51,814 nucleotides of DNA from JANXXV01 sp038230275 (GTDB lineage Bacteria; Acidobacteriota; Terriglobia; Bryobacterales; Bryobacteraceae): NCBI GenBank assembly GCA_038230275.1, contig JBBRNO010000030.1:1-51814 (forward strand). Direction: 5' to 3'. Below the pieces are notes generated by a model. The model was not told where the DNA came from. It saw nothing but the letters and a program-made list of their open reading frames with translations, and ran no database searches. A program made the position numbers and the translations under genes. Of this stretch, positions 7,585 to 16,682 are shown one piece after another (positions within the stretch are counted from its first letter, which is position 1; each line of letters starts with the position of its first letter).

Positions 7585-8781
7585 ATGACGATGGCACGGC
7601 GAGATTTGCTGCGCGGCACGGCTGCGGCTGTTACTGCCGCTTCGTATTCCCGGATTTTGGGAGCGAACGACAAGATTAATTTAGGCGTGATTGGGTGCGG
7701 GGAGCGCGGCAATCTGGACATGACGCAGTTCCTGCATAACGAGTCGGTGCAGGTGACGGCGCTAAGCGATGTCTATGCGCAGCACTTGGATAATTTCCGG
7801 CAGAAGGCTCCGAACGCCAAGGAATTCCGGGATCATCGCAAGCTGCTGGAGATGAAAGACGTGGACGTGGTGTTGATTGCTACGCCGGATCACTGGCACA
7901 CCACTTGCGCCATCGATGCGCTGAATGCGGGCAAGGACGTTTATGTGGAGAAGCCGCTGACGCTGAAACCGGAGCAGGGTCCGCCGATTGTGAAAGCAGC
8001 GCGGATCAATGGGCGGATCTGCCAGGTGGGGATGCAGCAGCGGTCGGGGATCCATTATTTGCGGGCGAAGAAAGAGTATTTCGATACGGGGGCGCTGGGG
8101 AAAATTACGTTGGCGCGGACGTGGTGGCATGGGAATACTTATCACTTGCGGAAGGCGCCGGCGTCGTTGCAGACACAGCCTTCGAATTTGGATTGGGGGC
8201 ATTACTTAGGGCCGTTAAAGTGGCGTGACTACGATCCGCAGCAGTATTACAACTGGCGTGCCTATCTGGATTTTGGCGGCGGGCAGGTTACGGATCTGTT
8301 CACGCATTGGATCGATGTGGTGCATATGTTCATGGGGCAGGATACGCCGATTTCGGCTTCGGCGTCGGGTGGGGTTTATCACTATAAAGACGGGCGGACT
8401 GCGCCGGATACGATCAACGTGCTGTTGCAGTATCCGGGTGAGTATACGGCTACGTTTGAGGCTACGCTGGCGCCAGGGATTACCGGGGCGGCGATTGAGT
8501 TTTGCGGGACGAAGGGACGGTTGTGGATCGACCGGTCGCGCTATGAGTACTATTCGCTGGATAGGAAGGCTCCACCGGTTGTGGTGCAGGCCGAGCCGCA
8601 TGATTTGACTTTGGACCATGTGAATAATTTTCTGGAGTGCGTGAAGTCGCGGAAGCTGCCGAATGGGGATGTGCTGATTGGGCATAGGTCGGCGCAGGCT
8701 TCGCATCTGGGGAATATTTCTTATATGGAACGGCGGCGGATTGATTTCGATCCGGTGCGGGAAGAGATTTTACCGTTCTAG
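7585..8781 (+). CDS. Tat-exported Gfo/Idh/MocA family oxidoreductase
   Basis: 398 residues. The N-terminus has ARRDLLRG followed by an Ala-rich stretch, a twin-arginine signal, so the enzyme is probably exported folded with its cofactor. The Rossmann motif GVIGCGERGN (34-43) binds NAD(P), and VYVEKPLTL (119-127) carries the family EKP signature with K123. The C-terminal part (about 155-330) is the alpha/beta dimerisation and substrate domain, with HWIDVVH as the usual catalytic His region. Such proteins oxidise or epimerise sugars or cyclitols; the substrate cannot be read from sequence. Convergent with the MmeI-like gene, sharing four bases at CTAG. Confidence 0.9.
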   Translation: MTMARRDLLRGTAAAVTAASYSRILGANDKINLGVIGCGERGNLDMTQFLHNESVQVTALSDVYAQHLDNFRQKAPNAKEFRDHRKLLEMKDVDVVLIATPDHWHTTCAIDALNAGKDVYVEKPLTLKPEQGPPIVKAARINGRICQVGMQQRSGIHYLRAKKEYFDTGALGKITLARTWWHGNTYHLRKAPASLQTQPSNLDWGHYLGPLKWRDYDPQQYYNWRAYLDFGGGQVTDLFTHWIDVVHMFMGQDTPISASASGGVYHYKDGRTAPDTINVLLQYPGEYTATFEATLAPGITGAAIEFCGTKGRLWIDRSRYEYYSLDRKAPPVVVQAEPHDLTLDHVNNFLECVKSRKLPNGDVLIGHRSAQASHLGNISYMERRRIDFDPVREEILPF

Positions 8782-11642
8782 GGTTGGTGCTTGGCGCGTT
8801 CCAAGTTGAGTGCGAGCAGTTGCGTTAGGGCTTCCTCATCGGTAATTGCCGCCGGCCATCCGTAGGCTGCGGCTACGGCTGCGTCGAGGGCTTTGTGGGC
8901 GTGGTCGAGCCAAGCCGGGCGTTCGTTGTATAGCTGGGTCAGGGTGCGTTTTCGCAGTTCGTTGGCAGCTTCGCGGCTGATGGGAACGATCCGATCCGGA
9001 TAGCCTGGGACTACTTCCGGGACTCGTTTTATTAGGTCTGGCGGGTTTAGCCAGTGGTCGCGGAGGCGGTTTAGTTCCCTGGCGGCTTGGGCGATTTTTT
9101 GGGCGCGGGGATCTTCGGCGTAATTGGCGGCTGGGATATTTGGGGTTAGGCCGGCTGGGAACGGGAAGGTCTCGAAGGTGGATGTTGGCGTGTAGCGGGG
9201 GTCGTTTCCTTTACCCAACCAGGTGCAGAGTCCGAGCGACCATTTTTCGTGGAAGCGTGAGTGGAGAATGCCGAAGGTAGTGTCGTCTTCGCGGGTTACT
9301 ACGTAAACCGCATTGTCTGGGAGCACGGCGCTCGGAAAGAATACAAAGACTCGATGTTTGGAGACTCTAGGGGTCGCTATTGATCGGCTAAGGTTGGCCA
9401 GTTTTTCGCGCAACGCGGGTCGAGTCTCTCCGAAGCGCCACCACGAAATGCCGTAAGCCTGCCGTCGATTGTTCTGCCGTTCGGCTCGGACATTTTCAAG
9501 CAGGTACTGGAATGGAGCCTGATACAGTGCCGCGTCCTGCTCGGACATACTTACGCCGAAATCAATGATCCAGGTGTCTGAAGGGCGGCGCGTTAAGTCC
9601 GCGGCGTTGGACCAGGGTTTAACGACATCGCTGTTTGGCCGTCCGTTGGGATTGGTCGGCAGTTGAAGCCATGTGCGGGCCAGATCACCCGGAACGTCGA
9701 ATGCGCCCACTTTCGTCGATCCCATGAAGATTACATTTTGGTTCTCGACCAGCCGCTTGGCCAGCGTCAGGTCCGTCCCTGTGCTGGCTCCGTTTTCATG
9801 TGCGGTCAAGTCTGGATAAATATCCGACACCTCACGCCCGTCGAGGTGCCGTTTTCCGTTGAAGGATTTTGCGAAACAGACTATCGACACACGTACGGCT
9901 GCACCTTCCAAGACCCATTCTTCGTCGCTCCAGGCGTCGAAGATCGTCCCGACGGTGCGGATGCGGTCGAGCACCTTTCTGTTTTGTCCGCCTCGAATTG
10001 AGTTGGTGGCGACTAGTCCGGTGCGTTGGGCTCGGCCCGCTTCCAGAGCGTCCGCTGCTTTTGCGAACCAGTACGTCACCAGATCGGCGCCGCCTGGGAC
10101 ACGGCCTTCGTATGTGTTGCGAAGTAGGGCTACATATTCGTCCCCTAGTTCGGTGAGGATTTTCTTGTCGCCTAGAAATGGGGGATTGCCTACGATGCAA
10201 TCTGCTTTGGGCCACTCGGCTTCAGTTCCGTCCGCATTGAGCAACGCATCGCGGCAGGCGATTTGATCCAGCTTGTTTAGGACCGGCCGGGAGTGTGAGA
10301 AGCCGTGCTGCATCATCCATTGGATCTCGCCTATCCAGATGGTCATGCGGGCGAGTTCGGCGGCATAGGCGTTGATCTCGATTCCCATCACGTTTTCCGG
10401 CCCGACGCTGGGGAAGGCGGCGGTCTTTTCGAACTCTTCCCATTCGAGCAGGACTCGTTGTTCCAGATCTTTCAGGCCGCGGAGAGCGATGTATAAGAAA
10501 TTGCCCGACCCGCAGGCCGGGTCCAGGACACGGAAGTCGCGAAGCCTGGTACGAAAGTCGAGAAAGGTCTGGTTCATCTCGGCGCGGAGCCGCTTTTGTA
10601 CGGCTTTACTTTGGGCGGTTTGTGCCTGCCCCAATTGCACACGGGCTTTTGCTTTTAGCTCCTGCCATTCTTGTAAAAGTGGCTCGATTACTACCGGTTC
10701 GATAATGCGCGAGATGGATATCTGGTCTGTATAGTGGGCGCCTAACTGGCTTCGCTTCGCGGGGTCCAGGCCGCGTTCGAATAGCGTGCCGAAGATGGAT
10801 GGTTCGATAACGCTCCAGTCGCGGCGCGCCGATTTCAGGATGAGGCGGAGATCTTTGACTTCCAGGGGTAGTACTTCGGAATCTTCGAAGAGGCCGCCGT
10901 TGAACCATTCGATGTCGTCGGCGCCGAAGCTGCCGCCGTCTTTCATGGCGCTGAAGAGTTCCGTGAACATCGGCTTGCAACGCTCAGGCCGGCGAACCGA
11001 GGTTTCCAGAAGCTTGGTGAACAGGTTGGCGGGGAGGATACCGATGTCTTCGGCGAACAGGCAGAAGACTACCTTATTGATGAAGTGCGCCACCTTTTCC
11101 GGAGCGTGATTGCGGGATTGCAGGGCGATTGCGATGTCGGCGAATTCCTTGGCTGCTTCCTTGGTGATGTCTTCGCGGGTGACTTCGGGACGGAGTTGTT
11201 CGGGGTCTGTGAAGGCGAGCTTCAGGATGCGGCGTTTGTCTTCGCGTTCCAGATCGCTGAGCGTGATTGTAAAAGGTTTGTTGACGGCGTTGGTGAAGTT
11301 GGGATGGACGATGATGGTGTCCATGTCGGAGACGATCAGGATTGGCGGGTTTTCCAGCGCCAGGGAGTAGCGTTGGAGTTGGGCGAAGGCCGCGGTTAGG
11401 TCCTTATCCTTCCCTTTATATTCCCAAGCGAAGTGTTTTCGTTTCCAAACGTCTGCCCAGCCTTTGCCGCCGCCTGTCTTCTCCGCACCCTTTTCGAAGG
11501 TGTACCAGGCGCCGTCGGGATCGGCTTCGGTGGGCGTTGGTTCGCCGAGTAGCCGGCATAGATCGTTGAAATGGGATTGGGAACCCTGGCGCTCTCCAAG
11601 ACTCGAAGGCCACCATTTGTTTATGAACTCTTTTGCGGTCAC
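8778..11642 (-). CDS. MmeI-like type IIL restriction-modification enzyme
   Basis: A 954-residue single-chain enzyme with the MmeI order of parts. The N-terminal nuclease has D64 and E74-Y-K76 (WADVWKRKHFAWEYKGKDKD), a PD-(D/E)xK-type site. A helical spacer follows with FCLFAEDIGIL and the family mark LGAHYT (300-305). The methyltransferase has motif I DPACGSGNF (374-382) and motif IV NPPF (486-489), indicating N6-adenine methylation. A target-recognition region and a helical C-terminus complete it. MmeI-type enzymes methylate one strand of the site and cut about 20 bases away, needing no separate subunits. Key nuclease and methylase residues are present, so it is predicted to be active. The start is GTG, overlapping the cytochrome stop as GTGA, which is odd for a defence gene. 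No partner genes are adjacent. Confidence 0.85.
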   Translation of the reverse strand: MTAKEFINKWWPSSLGERQGSQSHFNDLCRLLGEPTPTEADPDGAWYTFEKGAEKTGGGKGWADVWKRKHFAWEYKGKDKDLTAAFAQLQRYSLALENPPILIVSDMDTIIVHPNFTNAVNKPFTITLSDLEREDKRRILKLAFTDPEQLRPEVTREDITKEAAKEFADIAIALQSRNHAPEKVAHFINKVVFCLFAEDIGILPANLFTKLLETSVRRPERCKPMFTELFSAMKDGGSFGADDIEWFNGGLFEDSEVLPLEVKDLRLILKSARRDWSVIEPSIFGTLFERGLDPAKRSQLGAHYTDQISISRIIEPVVIEPLLQEWQELKAKARVQLGQAQTAQSKAVQKRLRAEMNQTFLDFRTRLRDFRVLDPACGSGNFLYIALRGLKDLEQRVLLEWEEFEKTAAFPSVGPENVMGIEINAYAAELARMTIWIGEIQWMMQHGFSHSRPVLNKLDQIACRDALLNADGTEAEWPKADCIVGNPPFLGDKKILTELGDEYVALLRNTYEGRVPGGADLVTYWFAKAADALEAGRAQRTGLVATNSIRGGQNRKVLDRIRTVGTIFDAWSDEEWVLEGAAVRVSIVCFAKSFNGKRHLDGREVSDIYPDLTAHENGASTGTDLTLAKRLVENQNVIFMGSTKVGAFDVPGDLARTWLQLPTNPNGRPNSDVVKPWSNAADLTRRPSDTWIIDFGVSMSEQDAALYQAPFQYLLENVRAERQNNRRQAYGISWWRFGETRPALREKLANLSRSIATPRVSKHRVFVFFPSAVLPDNAVYVVTREDDTTFGILHSRFHEKWSLGLCTWLGKGNDPRYTPTSTFETFPFPAGLTPNIPAANYAEDPRAQKIAQAARELNRLRDHWLNPPDLIKRVPEVVPGYPDRIVPISREAANELRKRTLTQLYNERPAWLDHAHKALDAAVAAAYGWPAAITDEEALTQLLALNLERAKHQP

Positions 11643-13222
11643 TGTGATCTTTTAGGATCGTCGATTGGTGCGGTGTGGCGCAAGCGTTGTTGTAGTGTAT
11701 TGCGGCGGTGGCGGGCTTCGGTGGAATCGGGTTGCAGGCGGATGGCTTCGGTGTAATCGGCTAGCGCCGCTTTCAGGTCGCCGAGGGCTTCGTGTGTAAT
11801 GCCGAGGTTGATGCGGGCCAGGGCGTGGTCAGGGTTGTCGATCACTGCCTTTTGGAGAATGGCGAGGGCTTTTTGGGTGCTGCCTTGGACTGCTTCGGCT
11901 ATCGCCAGATACGTTTGCGCATTGGTGTCTTTAGGGTCTAGCTGTGTTGCTTTTTCCAGGACTGTTGCAGCTTCGTCCGGTTGGTCTTGGCGGAGTAACG
12001 CTTTTCCTAGCGCCACCAGGATTGGCTGATTATTTGGATCCTGCCGCAGGTAGCTACGGTAGATGGCCGGAACGCCTTCCTGGTTGGCTAACGCCAGGGA
12101 GTGCGGATCGGCTTTGGTGTAGAAGTCGATGATCGGACCGGAGTTGGTGTGGCCTGTGAGGATTGGCTTGCGGGTGATCTTGTGATCCGTCATCACGGTA
12201 TGGATCGCGTCGGAGGCGGTGCGCTTCGGCATGTGGCAGGTCTGGCAATCCGCGGTGGTGTGGGGTTGCTGGTGGCAGCTTTGGCAGGAGTCTGGTTTCA
12301 CTTTGGCTGAATGCGGGTCGTGGCAGGTGGTGCAGGTCATTGCGTCTTTGGATTCCAGGTAGCAGCGGGATTGCAGCAGGCGGAATCCGGCGTGATTAAT
12401 TTCAAAGTGGCCGGAGTCTGCATAAGCGAAGTAGTTTTTGTAATTGGCTAGCGCTTCGCCGGGCTGGAATGAGAACACTTCGCGGCCGGGTTTGCGCAGG
12501 GAATCGACGATTCCTTGCGATGCGGTTTCGAGGTGGCATTGCAGGCAGATCTCGAGTTGCCGCTCCGCGGGTTGATGGGCGGGGTTGAGGATGTTTCCTT
12601 TTTTCGGAGCGGCTAGATGGGCTTGCGCCTGGCCGTGGCATCGCTGGCAGTCAATTGGGGCTGGTTGTTTTCCCGCTGAGTGACAGAAGAGGCAGGAAGC
12701 GGATATTTCGCGGCGGAAGTCCAGCTGATCGGACCGTTCATAGCCTGGGGACATCGCGTAGCCGTTCAACTTGGCGTACCAGGAGATTGGGAGTTCGAGG
12801 AGTCTGCCTTGGGGTGTGCGGTGAACGTAGGTGATGGCGTGGTTGCCGGAGCCGATGGCCAGCGTGATCTGTTTTTCAATGCTGTTGACGGGGTGGCCGG
12901 CCGTATCGAGCTGGTACCGTGTGATCTTGGACTGTTGGTCTATGGCGTAGTGGCGATTGGAGGGCTTGTGGTAGAACGTGGCGGGTTTGGGCATGGGCCG
13001 CTCTGTTATGGAGCGGCCCATGCCTGTTTTTGCGTACGCGTCTACGATTGCCTGGTGGCACGGTAGACACTGGGTCTGCGCGGCGCCGTTAGAACTGTAT
13101 GCGAGCGCCCACCATAAAGCTGCGAGGATCGCGCGCGGCGGTAACCTTACCGAACGAAGCCGGCGTGAAGAAACTGGTGCCGACTGAAGCGAATTGCGTG
13201 TGGTTGAAGATGTTGAAACCAT
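11639..13222 (-). CDS. Secreted seven-heme cytochrome c with C-terminal TPR repeats
   Basis: 527 residues. Seven CxxCH heme-attachment motifs occur in the first 330 residues (CLPCH, CLFCH, CQRCH, CLQCH, CTTCH, CQSCH, CQTCH). The C-terminal ~150 residues are tetratricopeptide repeats (ALARINLGITHEALGDLKAA and similar). A hydrophobic stretch AILAALWWALAYSS ending at an AxA-like site serves as signal peptide, so the protein is periplasmic or outer-membrane associated. It is probably an electron-transfer or redox scaffold protein; the partner is unknown. The start is unusual: the only ATG/GTG/TTG in frame before the signal is at 13222, 134 bases inside the TonB receptor gene, giving a long Arg/Ser-rich lead before the hydrophobic core. 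A non-standard start nearer the signal is possible. Its stop overlaps the MmeI-like start. Confidence 0.8.
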   Translation of the reverse strand: MVSTSSTTRNSLQSAPVSSRRLRSVRLPPRAILAALWWALAYSSNGAAQTQCLPCHQAIVDAYAKTGMGRSITERPMPKPATFYHKPSNRHYAIDQQSKITRYQLDTAGHPVNSIEKQITLAIGSGNHAITYVHRTPQGRLLELPISWYAKLNGYAMSPGYERSDQLDFRREISASCLFCHSAGKQPAPIDCQRCHGQAQAHLAAPKKGNILNPAHQPAERQLEICLQCHLETASQGIVDSLRKPGREVFSFQPGEALANYKNYFAYADSGHFEINHAGFRLLQSRCYLESKDAMTCTTCHDPHSAKVKPDSCQSCHQQPHTTADCQTCHMPKRTASDAIHTVMTDHKITRKPILTGHTNSGPIIDFYTKADPHSLALANQEGVPAIYRSYLRQDPNNQPILVALGKALLRQDQPDEAATVLEKATQLDPKDTNAQTYLAIAEAVQGSTQKALAILQKAVIDNPDHALARINLGITHEALGDLKAALADYTEAIRLQPDSTEARHRRNTLQQRLRHTAPIDDPKRSQ

Positions 13223-16200
13223 CGGCGCGGATTTGTAGTTCCTGCTTCTCTTTGATTTTGATGATTTTGGCGAACGACATGTCGAACTGGTTCCAACCGG
13301 GGCCGGATAGGATGTTGCGCGAGACCGGGGAGAAGGTTCCGTAATCGGAATCGACGATGGGGCGATAGGCGGCGGCGTTGAACCACTGGGTGACGTTTCG
13401 CCGCGAACGATCGAGAACCGGGGACATGGTGGCGAACGGTCGCTGGCGAGTGGCAGCGCCCACGCCGGCGATGTCGCGGCCGAGTTCCGGGCTGATGGGC
13501 AGGCCGGTGCGGATGCTGACGATACCCGAGTATTGCCAGCCGCCGATTACCTTATCGAGGATGCTCTGGTTCCCGCGGCCGAAGGGCAGTTCATAAACAT
13601 ACGACGCGATGAAGTTGTGCCTCGAATCGAAGCTGGCGCGGGCGCGTTCGCCGGAAGCGTTACGGGTGTTGGGATAGAAGCCGTAAATGCCGCCGGTGAA
13701 GTCGGCGTTGTCGATGGCCTTCGAGAAAGTGTAGGCTACCTGCGCCATCAGGCCATGCGAGAAGCTGCGGTTCAGGCCGAGTTGTAGGCCGTTGTAATTC
13801 GAAGCGTAGCTTTGCTCCCGTTGGTTGATTATGCTCCAGCCCTGGTAGGGGCGGAGTTGATCGGCGTTTTGCGTTCCGCGGGCGATTGCCGCAGTGGCGG
13901 GCGGCTGGTTGATATCCTGCGTGCGCATCATATGAATGGCGCGGGATCCGGAATAGCCGACTTCCAGCACCATGGTGCTGCCGAGTGCATGTTGGATATT
14001 GAAATTGTACTGCTGCGTGTATGGCGTGAGCTGGTTGGTATCGATGTTACCGAGAGTGATGGGCAGATCGTAGTTGCGAGTGCTTCCGCCGCCAGGATTT
14101 GAGAGCGAAGTGTTGGTGACCTGGAGCAATTCCGAGAACGGCGGATTGCCGGACATGAGAATAAACGCGCCGAGGATTTCACGGGAGTAGAAGATTCCGT
14201 AGCCGCCGCGGACCGCTGTCTTGCCATCGCCGAAGACATCGTAGGCGAAGGAGACGCGCGGGGCAAAGTTGGTCCTGGAATTTTTCCAATAGTTGGTGGG
14301 ATCCGACAGTCCGTTGAAGCGGTTGCCTACGCCACGAGCGATGTGGCCGGCTGAATCTACGGCAACTGCTTTCGAGGTGCTATAGAGACTGGGGATGAAA
14401 ACGCGGAAGCGGTTATTCGGTTCATGCGCCGGAGGGAAGATGGAATAGCGGAGACCGATGTTGAGGGTGAGGCGCTTGGTTATCTTCCAGGAATCGTCCA
14501 CGTACATTTCAAACGCGTTGCGGCGATTGTCGTTGAAGGCTACGGTGTTGGTCTCATTGTAGGCGGAAGCCTTTCCGAGCAGCAGATCGGCGAACGCGTC
14601 GCCCACTCCGCCGTTAAAGCCGGTAGCGCGGCCATCGAAATTGAAGTCCCCGAAAACGTTTGTATTGGTGGGTTCGAACTTGATTTCGTAGGAATAGTTG
14701 AAGCCGGTCTTGAACGTGTGTTTGTTCTTGATCCAGGTCAGGTTGTCCTTGAATTCGTAAATCGTCTGATAGTTGCTCCAGGGTGTAGCGTTGTTCAACG
14801 GCGCGTAGCCGACGATGGAACTGATGGTAGGGATGCGGTCCGGAACCTTGCTGAGGTTGAGGCTGGTAAGCGGATACGTGCTTGCATCGTCGGCGAACAA
14901 TTGCGGAATGTTGATGCCTGTCGACGAAGGGGTCACGTCCGCGGGGAACTGCTTGATGCGATTGTGGGAGCGGACCCAATTGAAATCGTTCAACAGATTG
15001 GGACGAAGGGCCGAGGTGAAATTCGCCGTCATATTTTGGGCGGGTGTTTGATCTTCGCGGGTGAAGATGGCGAAGCCCGGGCCCTCTTTGTAGACGGACC
15101 GGCGGTATTCCGGAGTGTAGCGGAACATCAGCCGGTTGTTGTCGTTGAAATTGTGATCGACGCGGAAGTTTTTCTCGTCGGTGTTATCGAGGCGGCCTTG
15201 CAGCGCGGTCCAATTCTGTCCGGCGGAGTTGATGAAGTTTGGATTCGGGTAAAGCTTGGCGTAGGCCGCTCCATTCTTATCGATTCTGGAAGAGGGAATG
15301 ATGTTGCCGGGAAACGGAGCGCCGGTTGTGGAATCGTAGATGGCGCGGTTGAGGCCGGAGAAATCGCCGGAACGATAGGCGGCGGTGGGCAGAATCTGAT
15401 TGAAGCGCGCCTGGCGGCGTTCCTTAATATTTCCGATGAGGATGAAGAAGAACGTTTTGTTCTTGCCGTTGTACACCTTAGGAATGTAGACCGGGCCGCC
15501 CACGGAGCCGCCGAAATCGTTGCCGATGAAGGGGTCGCGAGTGGGTGAGAAATAGTTCCGGGCATTCAACTTGTCGTTGCGTTGGAAGTAATAGAGCGAG
15601 CCGTGGAGGGCGTTGGTTCCGCCTTTGGTGATGACGTTGAATTGCGAGCCTCCGCCGGTGCCGAACTCCGCCGAATAGTTGCCGCGAATGGCGCGGAACT
15701 CAGCTACAGTCTCGATATTGGGTGCAAGAGGCGAACCCCAGTTGCCGCCGGTATCGATGTTATATCCGCCATCGATCAGCCAAGCGTTGTGAGTGGGGCG
15801 GACGCCGTTAACGGCGGAATTATTGTTGCGGCGATCATAAGGCGTGGTGGAGACGACGCCGGGCATGAGCAGTGCAAAGGGCTGAACGTTGCGTCCACGC
15901 GAAGGCATCTTCACCATGTCGCTGCCGTCCAGCAATTGGCTGGTGGTGCCGGTTGCTACGTTGACCGCGACGGCGTTGGCTTCCACGGTTACCTGTTCGG
16001 CGAGTTGGCCGACTTCCATGGTGAATACGAAGCGGCGGTTATCGTTAACTCGCAAGACTACATCGCTAACTACGGTTCGCTTGAAGCCTTGTGTTTCGGC
16101 AACTACTTCATAGGTACCGATGGGCAGGAGCGTAATTGAGAACGCGCCGGACTCGTCGGAGGTGATCTGCCAGGTTCGGCCAGTTTCCGCGTTTTTGAGC

Positions 16201-16346
16201 CGGATTTGAGCACCGGGAATTACAGAGGAAGAGCTATCTTGCACTACGCCGAAGATGCCGGCGGTAACTTCTTGTGCGCAAAGCGTTGACGAGATGAAGA
16301 CCAACGCTAACAGGAGGAGCGTAAAAGCAAGTACTTGAGATCGCAT
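13089..16346 (-). CDS. TonB-dependent receptor, Oar-like, with carboxypeptidase-regulatory-like domain
   Basis: 1085 residues, the size usual for acidobacterial Oar/CarboxypepD_reg-type receptors. Residues 1-24 form a signal peptide ending in LCAQ. A carboxypeptidase-regulatory-like beta domain follows (about 27-115: GIFGVVQDSSSSVIPGAQIR and ETGRTWQITSDESGAF). Next come a plug region with NNNSAVNGVRPTHNAWLIDG and an outer-membrane barrel ending in the typical terminal Phe (ARIQF). Such receptors import large or scarce nutrients with energy from TonB-ExbBD; the substrate cannot be inferred. The 3' end overlaps the cytochrome frame by 134 bases. The upstream 336 bases hold its promoter. Confidence 0.92.
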   Translation of the reverse strand: MRSQVLAFTLLLLALVFISSTLCAQEVTAGIFGVVQDSSSSVIPGAQIRLKNAETGRTWQITSDESGAFSITLLPIGTYEVVAETQGFKRTVVSDVVLRVNDNRRFVFTMEVGQLAEQVTVEANAVAVNVATGTTSQLLDGSDMVKMPSRGRNVQPFALLMPGVVSTTPYDRRNNNSAVNGVRPTHNAWLIDGGYNIDTGGNWGSPLAPNIETVAEFRAIRGNYSAEFGTGGGSQFNVITKGGTNALHGSLYYFQRNDKLNARNYFSPTRDPFIGNDFGGSVGGPVYIPKVYNGKNKTFFFILIGNIKERRQARFNQILPTAAYRSGDFSGLNRAIYDSTTGAPFPGNIIPSSRIDKNGAAYAKLYPNPNFINSAGQNWTALQGRLDNTDEKNFRVDHNFNDNNRLMFRYTPEYRRSVYKEGPGFAIFTREDQTPAQNMTANFTSALRPNLLNDFNWVRSHNRIKQFPADVTPSSTGINIPQLFADDASTYPLTSLNLSKVPDRIPTISSIVGYAPLNNATPWSNYQTIYEFKDNLTWIKNKHTFKTGFNYSYEIKFEPTNTNVFGDFNFDGRATGFNGGVGDAFADLLLGKASAYNETNTVAFNDNRRNAFEMYVDDSWKITKRLTLNIGLRYSIFPPAHEPNNRFRVFIPSLYSTSKAVAVDSAGHIARGVGNRFNGLSDPTNYWKNSRTNFAPRVSFAYDVFGDGKTAVRGGYGIFYSREILGAFILMSGNPPFSELLQVTNTSLSNPGGGSTRNYDLPITLGNIDTNQLTPYTQQYNFNIQHALGSTMVLEVGYSGSRAIHMMRTQDINQPPATAAIARGTQNADQLRPYQGWSIINQREQSYASNYNGLQLGLNRSFSHGLMAQVAYTFSKAIDNADFTGGIYGFYPNTRNASGERARASFDSRHNFIASYVYELPFGRGNQSILDKVIGGWQYSGIVSIRTGLPISPELGRDIAGVGAATRQRPFATMSPVLDRSRRNVTQWFNAAAYRPIVDSDYGTFSPVSRNILSGPGWNQFDMSFAKIIKIKEKQELQIRADGFNIFNHTQFASVGTSFFTPASFGKVTAARDPRSFMVGARIQF

Positions 16347-16682
16347 TTGTTAGTCACCCTTTGCGCAGACAGAACTGTGGCAGATAGAAACCGTTCTATC
16401 GCATGGCCCAACTTGTCCGCGAGACTTGAAAAATTGATCCAGTATAGCCTTATCAAGTGCCCATGGGAAGAACTATTTTCAGTTTTGGGTTTGGAGGGGA
16501 CGAGGAGATAGCTGACTAAAGAATGTCCGCTCGAGCCGAGCGGGATTCGTCGTTTTCTGGTGGAGTGGCGGTTATCTGCGTTATCGACTGTCAATTTTTT
16601 AGCCGCCGATGCACGGTAGATGAACGCTGATCTTGGTGGGGGCGTTACAGTCGATTCGCCCCGATGATTTCCAACATGAGGT
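16347..16682. other. Upstream region of the TonB receptor
   Basis: 336 non-coding bases. The receptor's own ATG at 16346 lacks a strong Shine-Dalgarno sequence. At 16601-16634 there is a GCCGCCGATG...GATGAACGCTGAT stretch resembling degenerate copies of a short GATGAACGC-type repeat common in GC-rich soil bacteria, but only one clear copy is here. The minus frame 16307-16594 has no family resemblance and was not called. Confidence 0.35.

Noticed and set aside
7290..7721. Minus-strand frame of 143 residues
   Set aside because: Partly antisense to the secreted oxidoreductase, of odd composition and without a start signal.
14424..15548. Plus-strand frame of 374 residues
   Set aside because: Antisense to the TonB receptor; long only because of GC-rich codon use, with no family resemblance.
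16307..16594. Minus-strand frame of 95 residues upstream of the TonB receptor
   Set aside because: No recognisable motif, and it overlaps the receptor's signal-peptide region in another frame.
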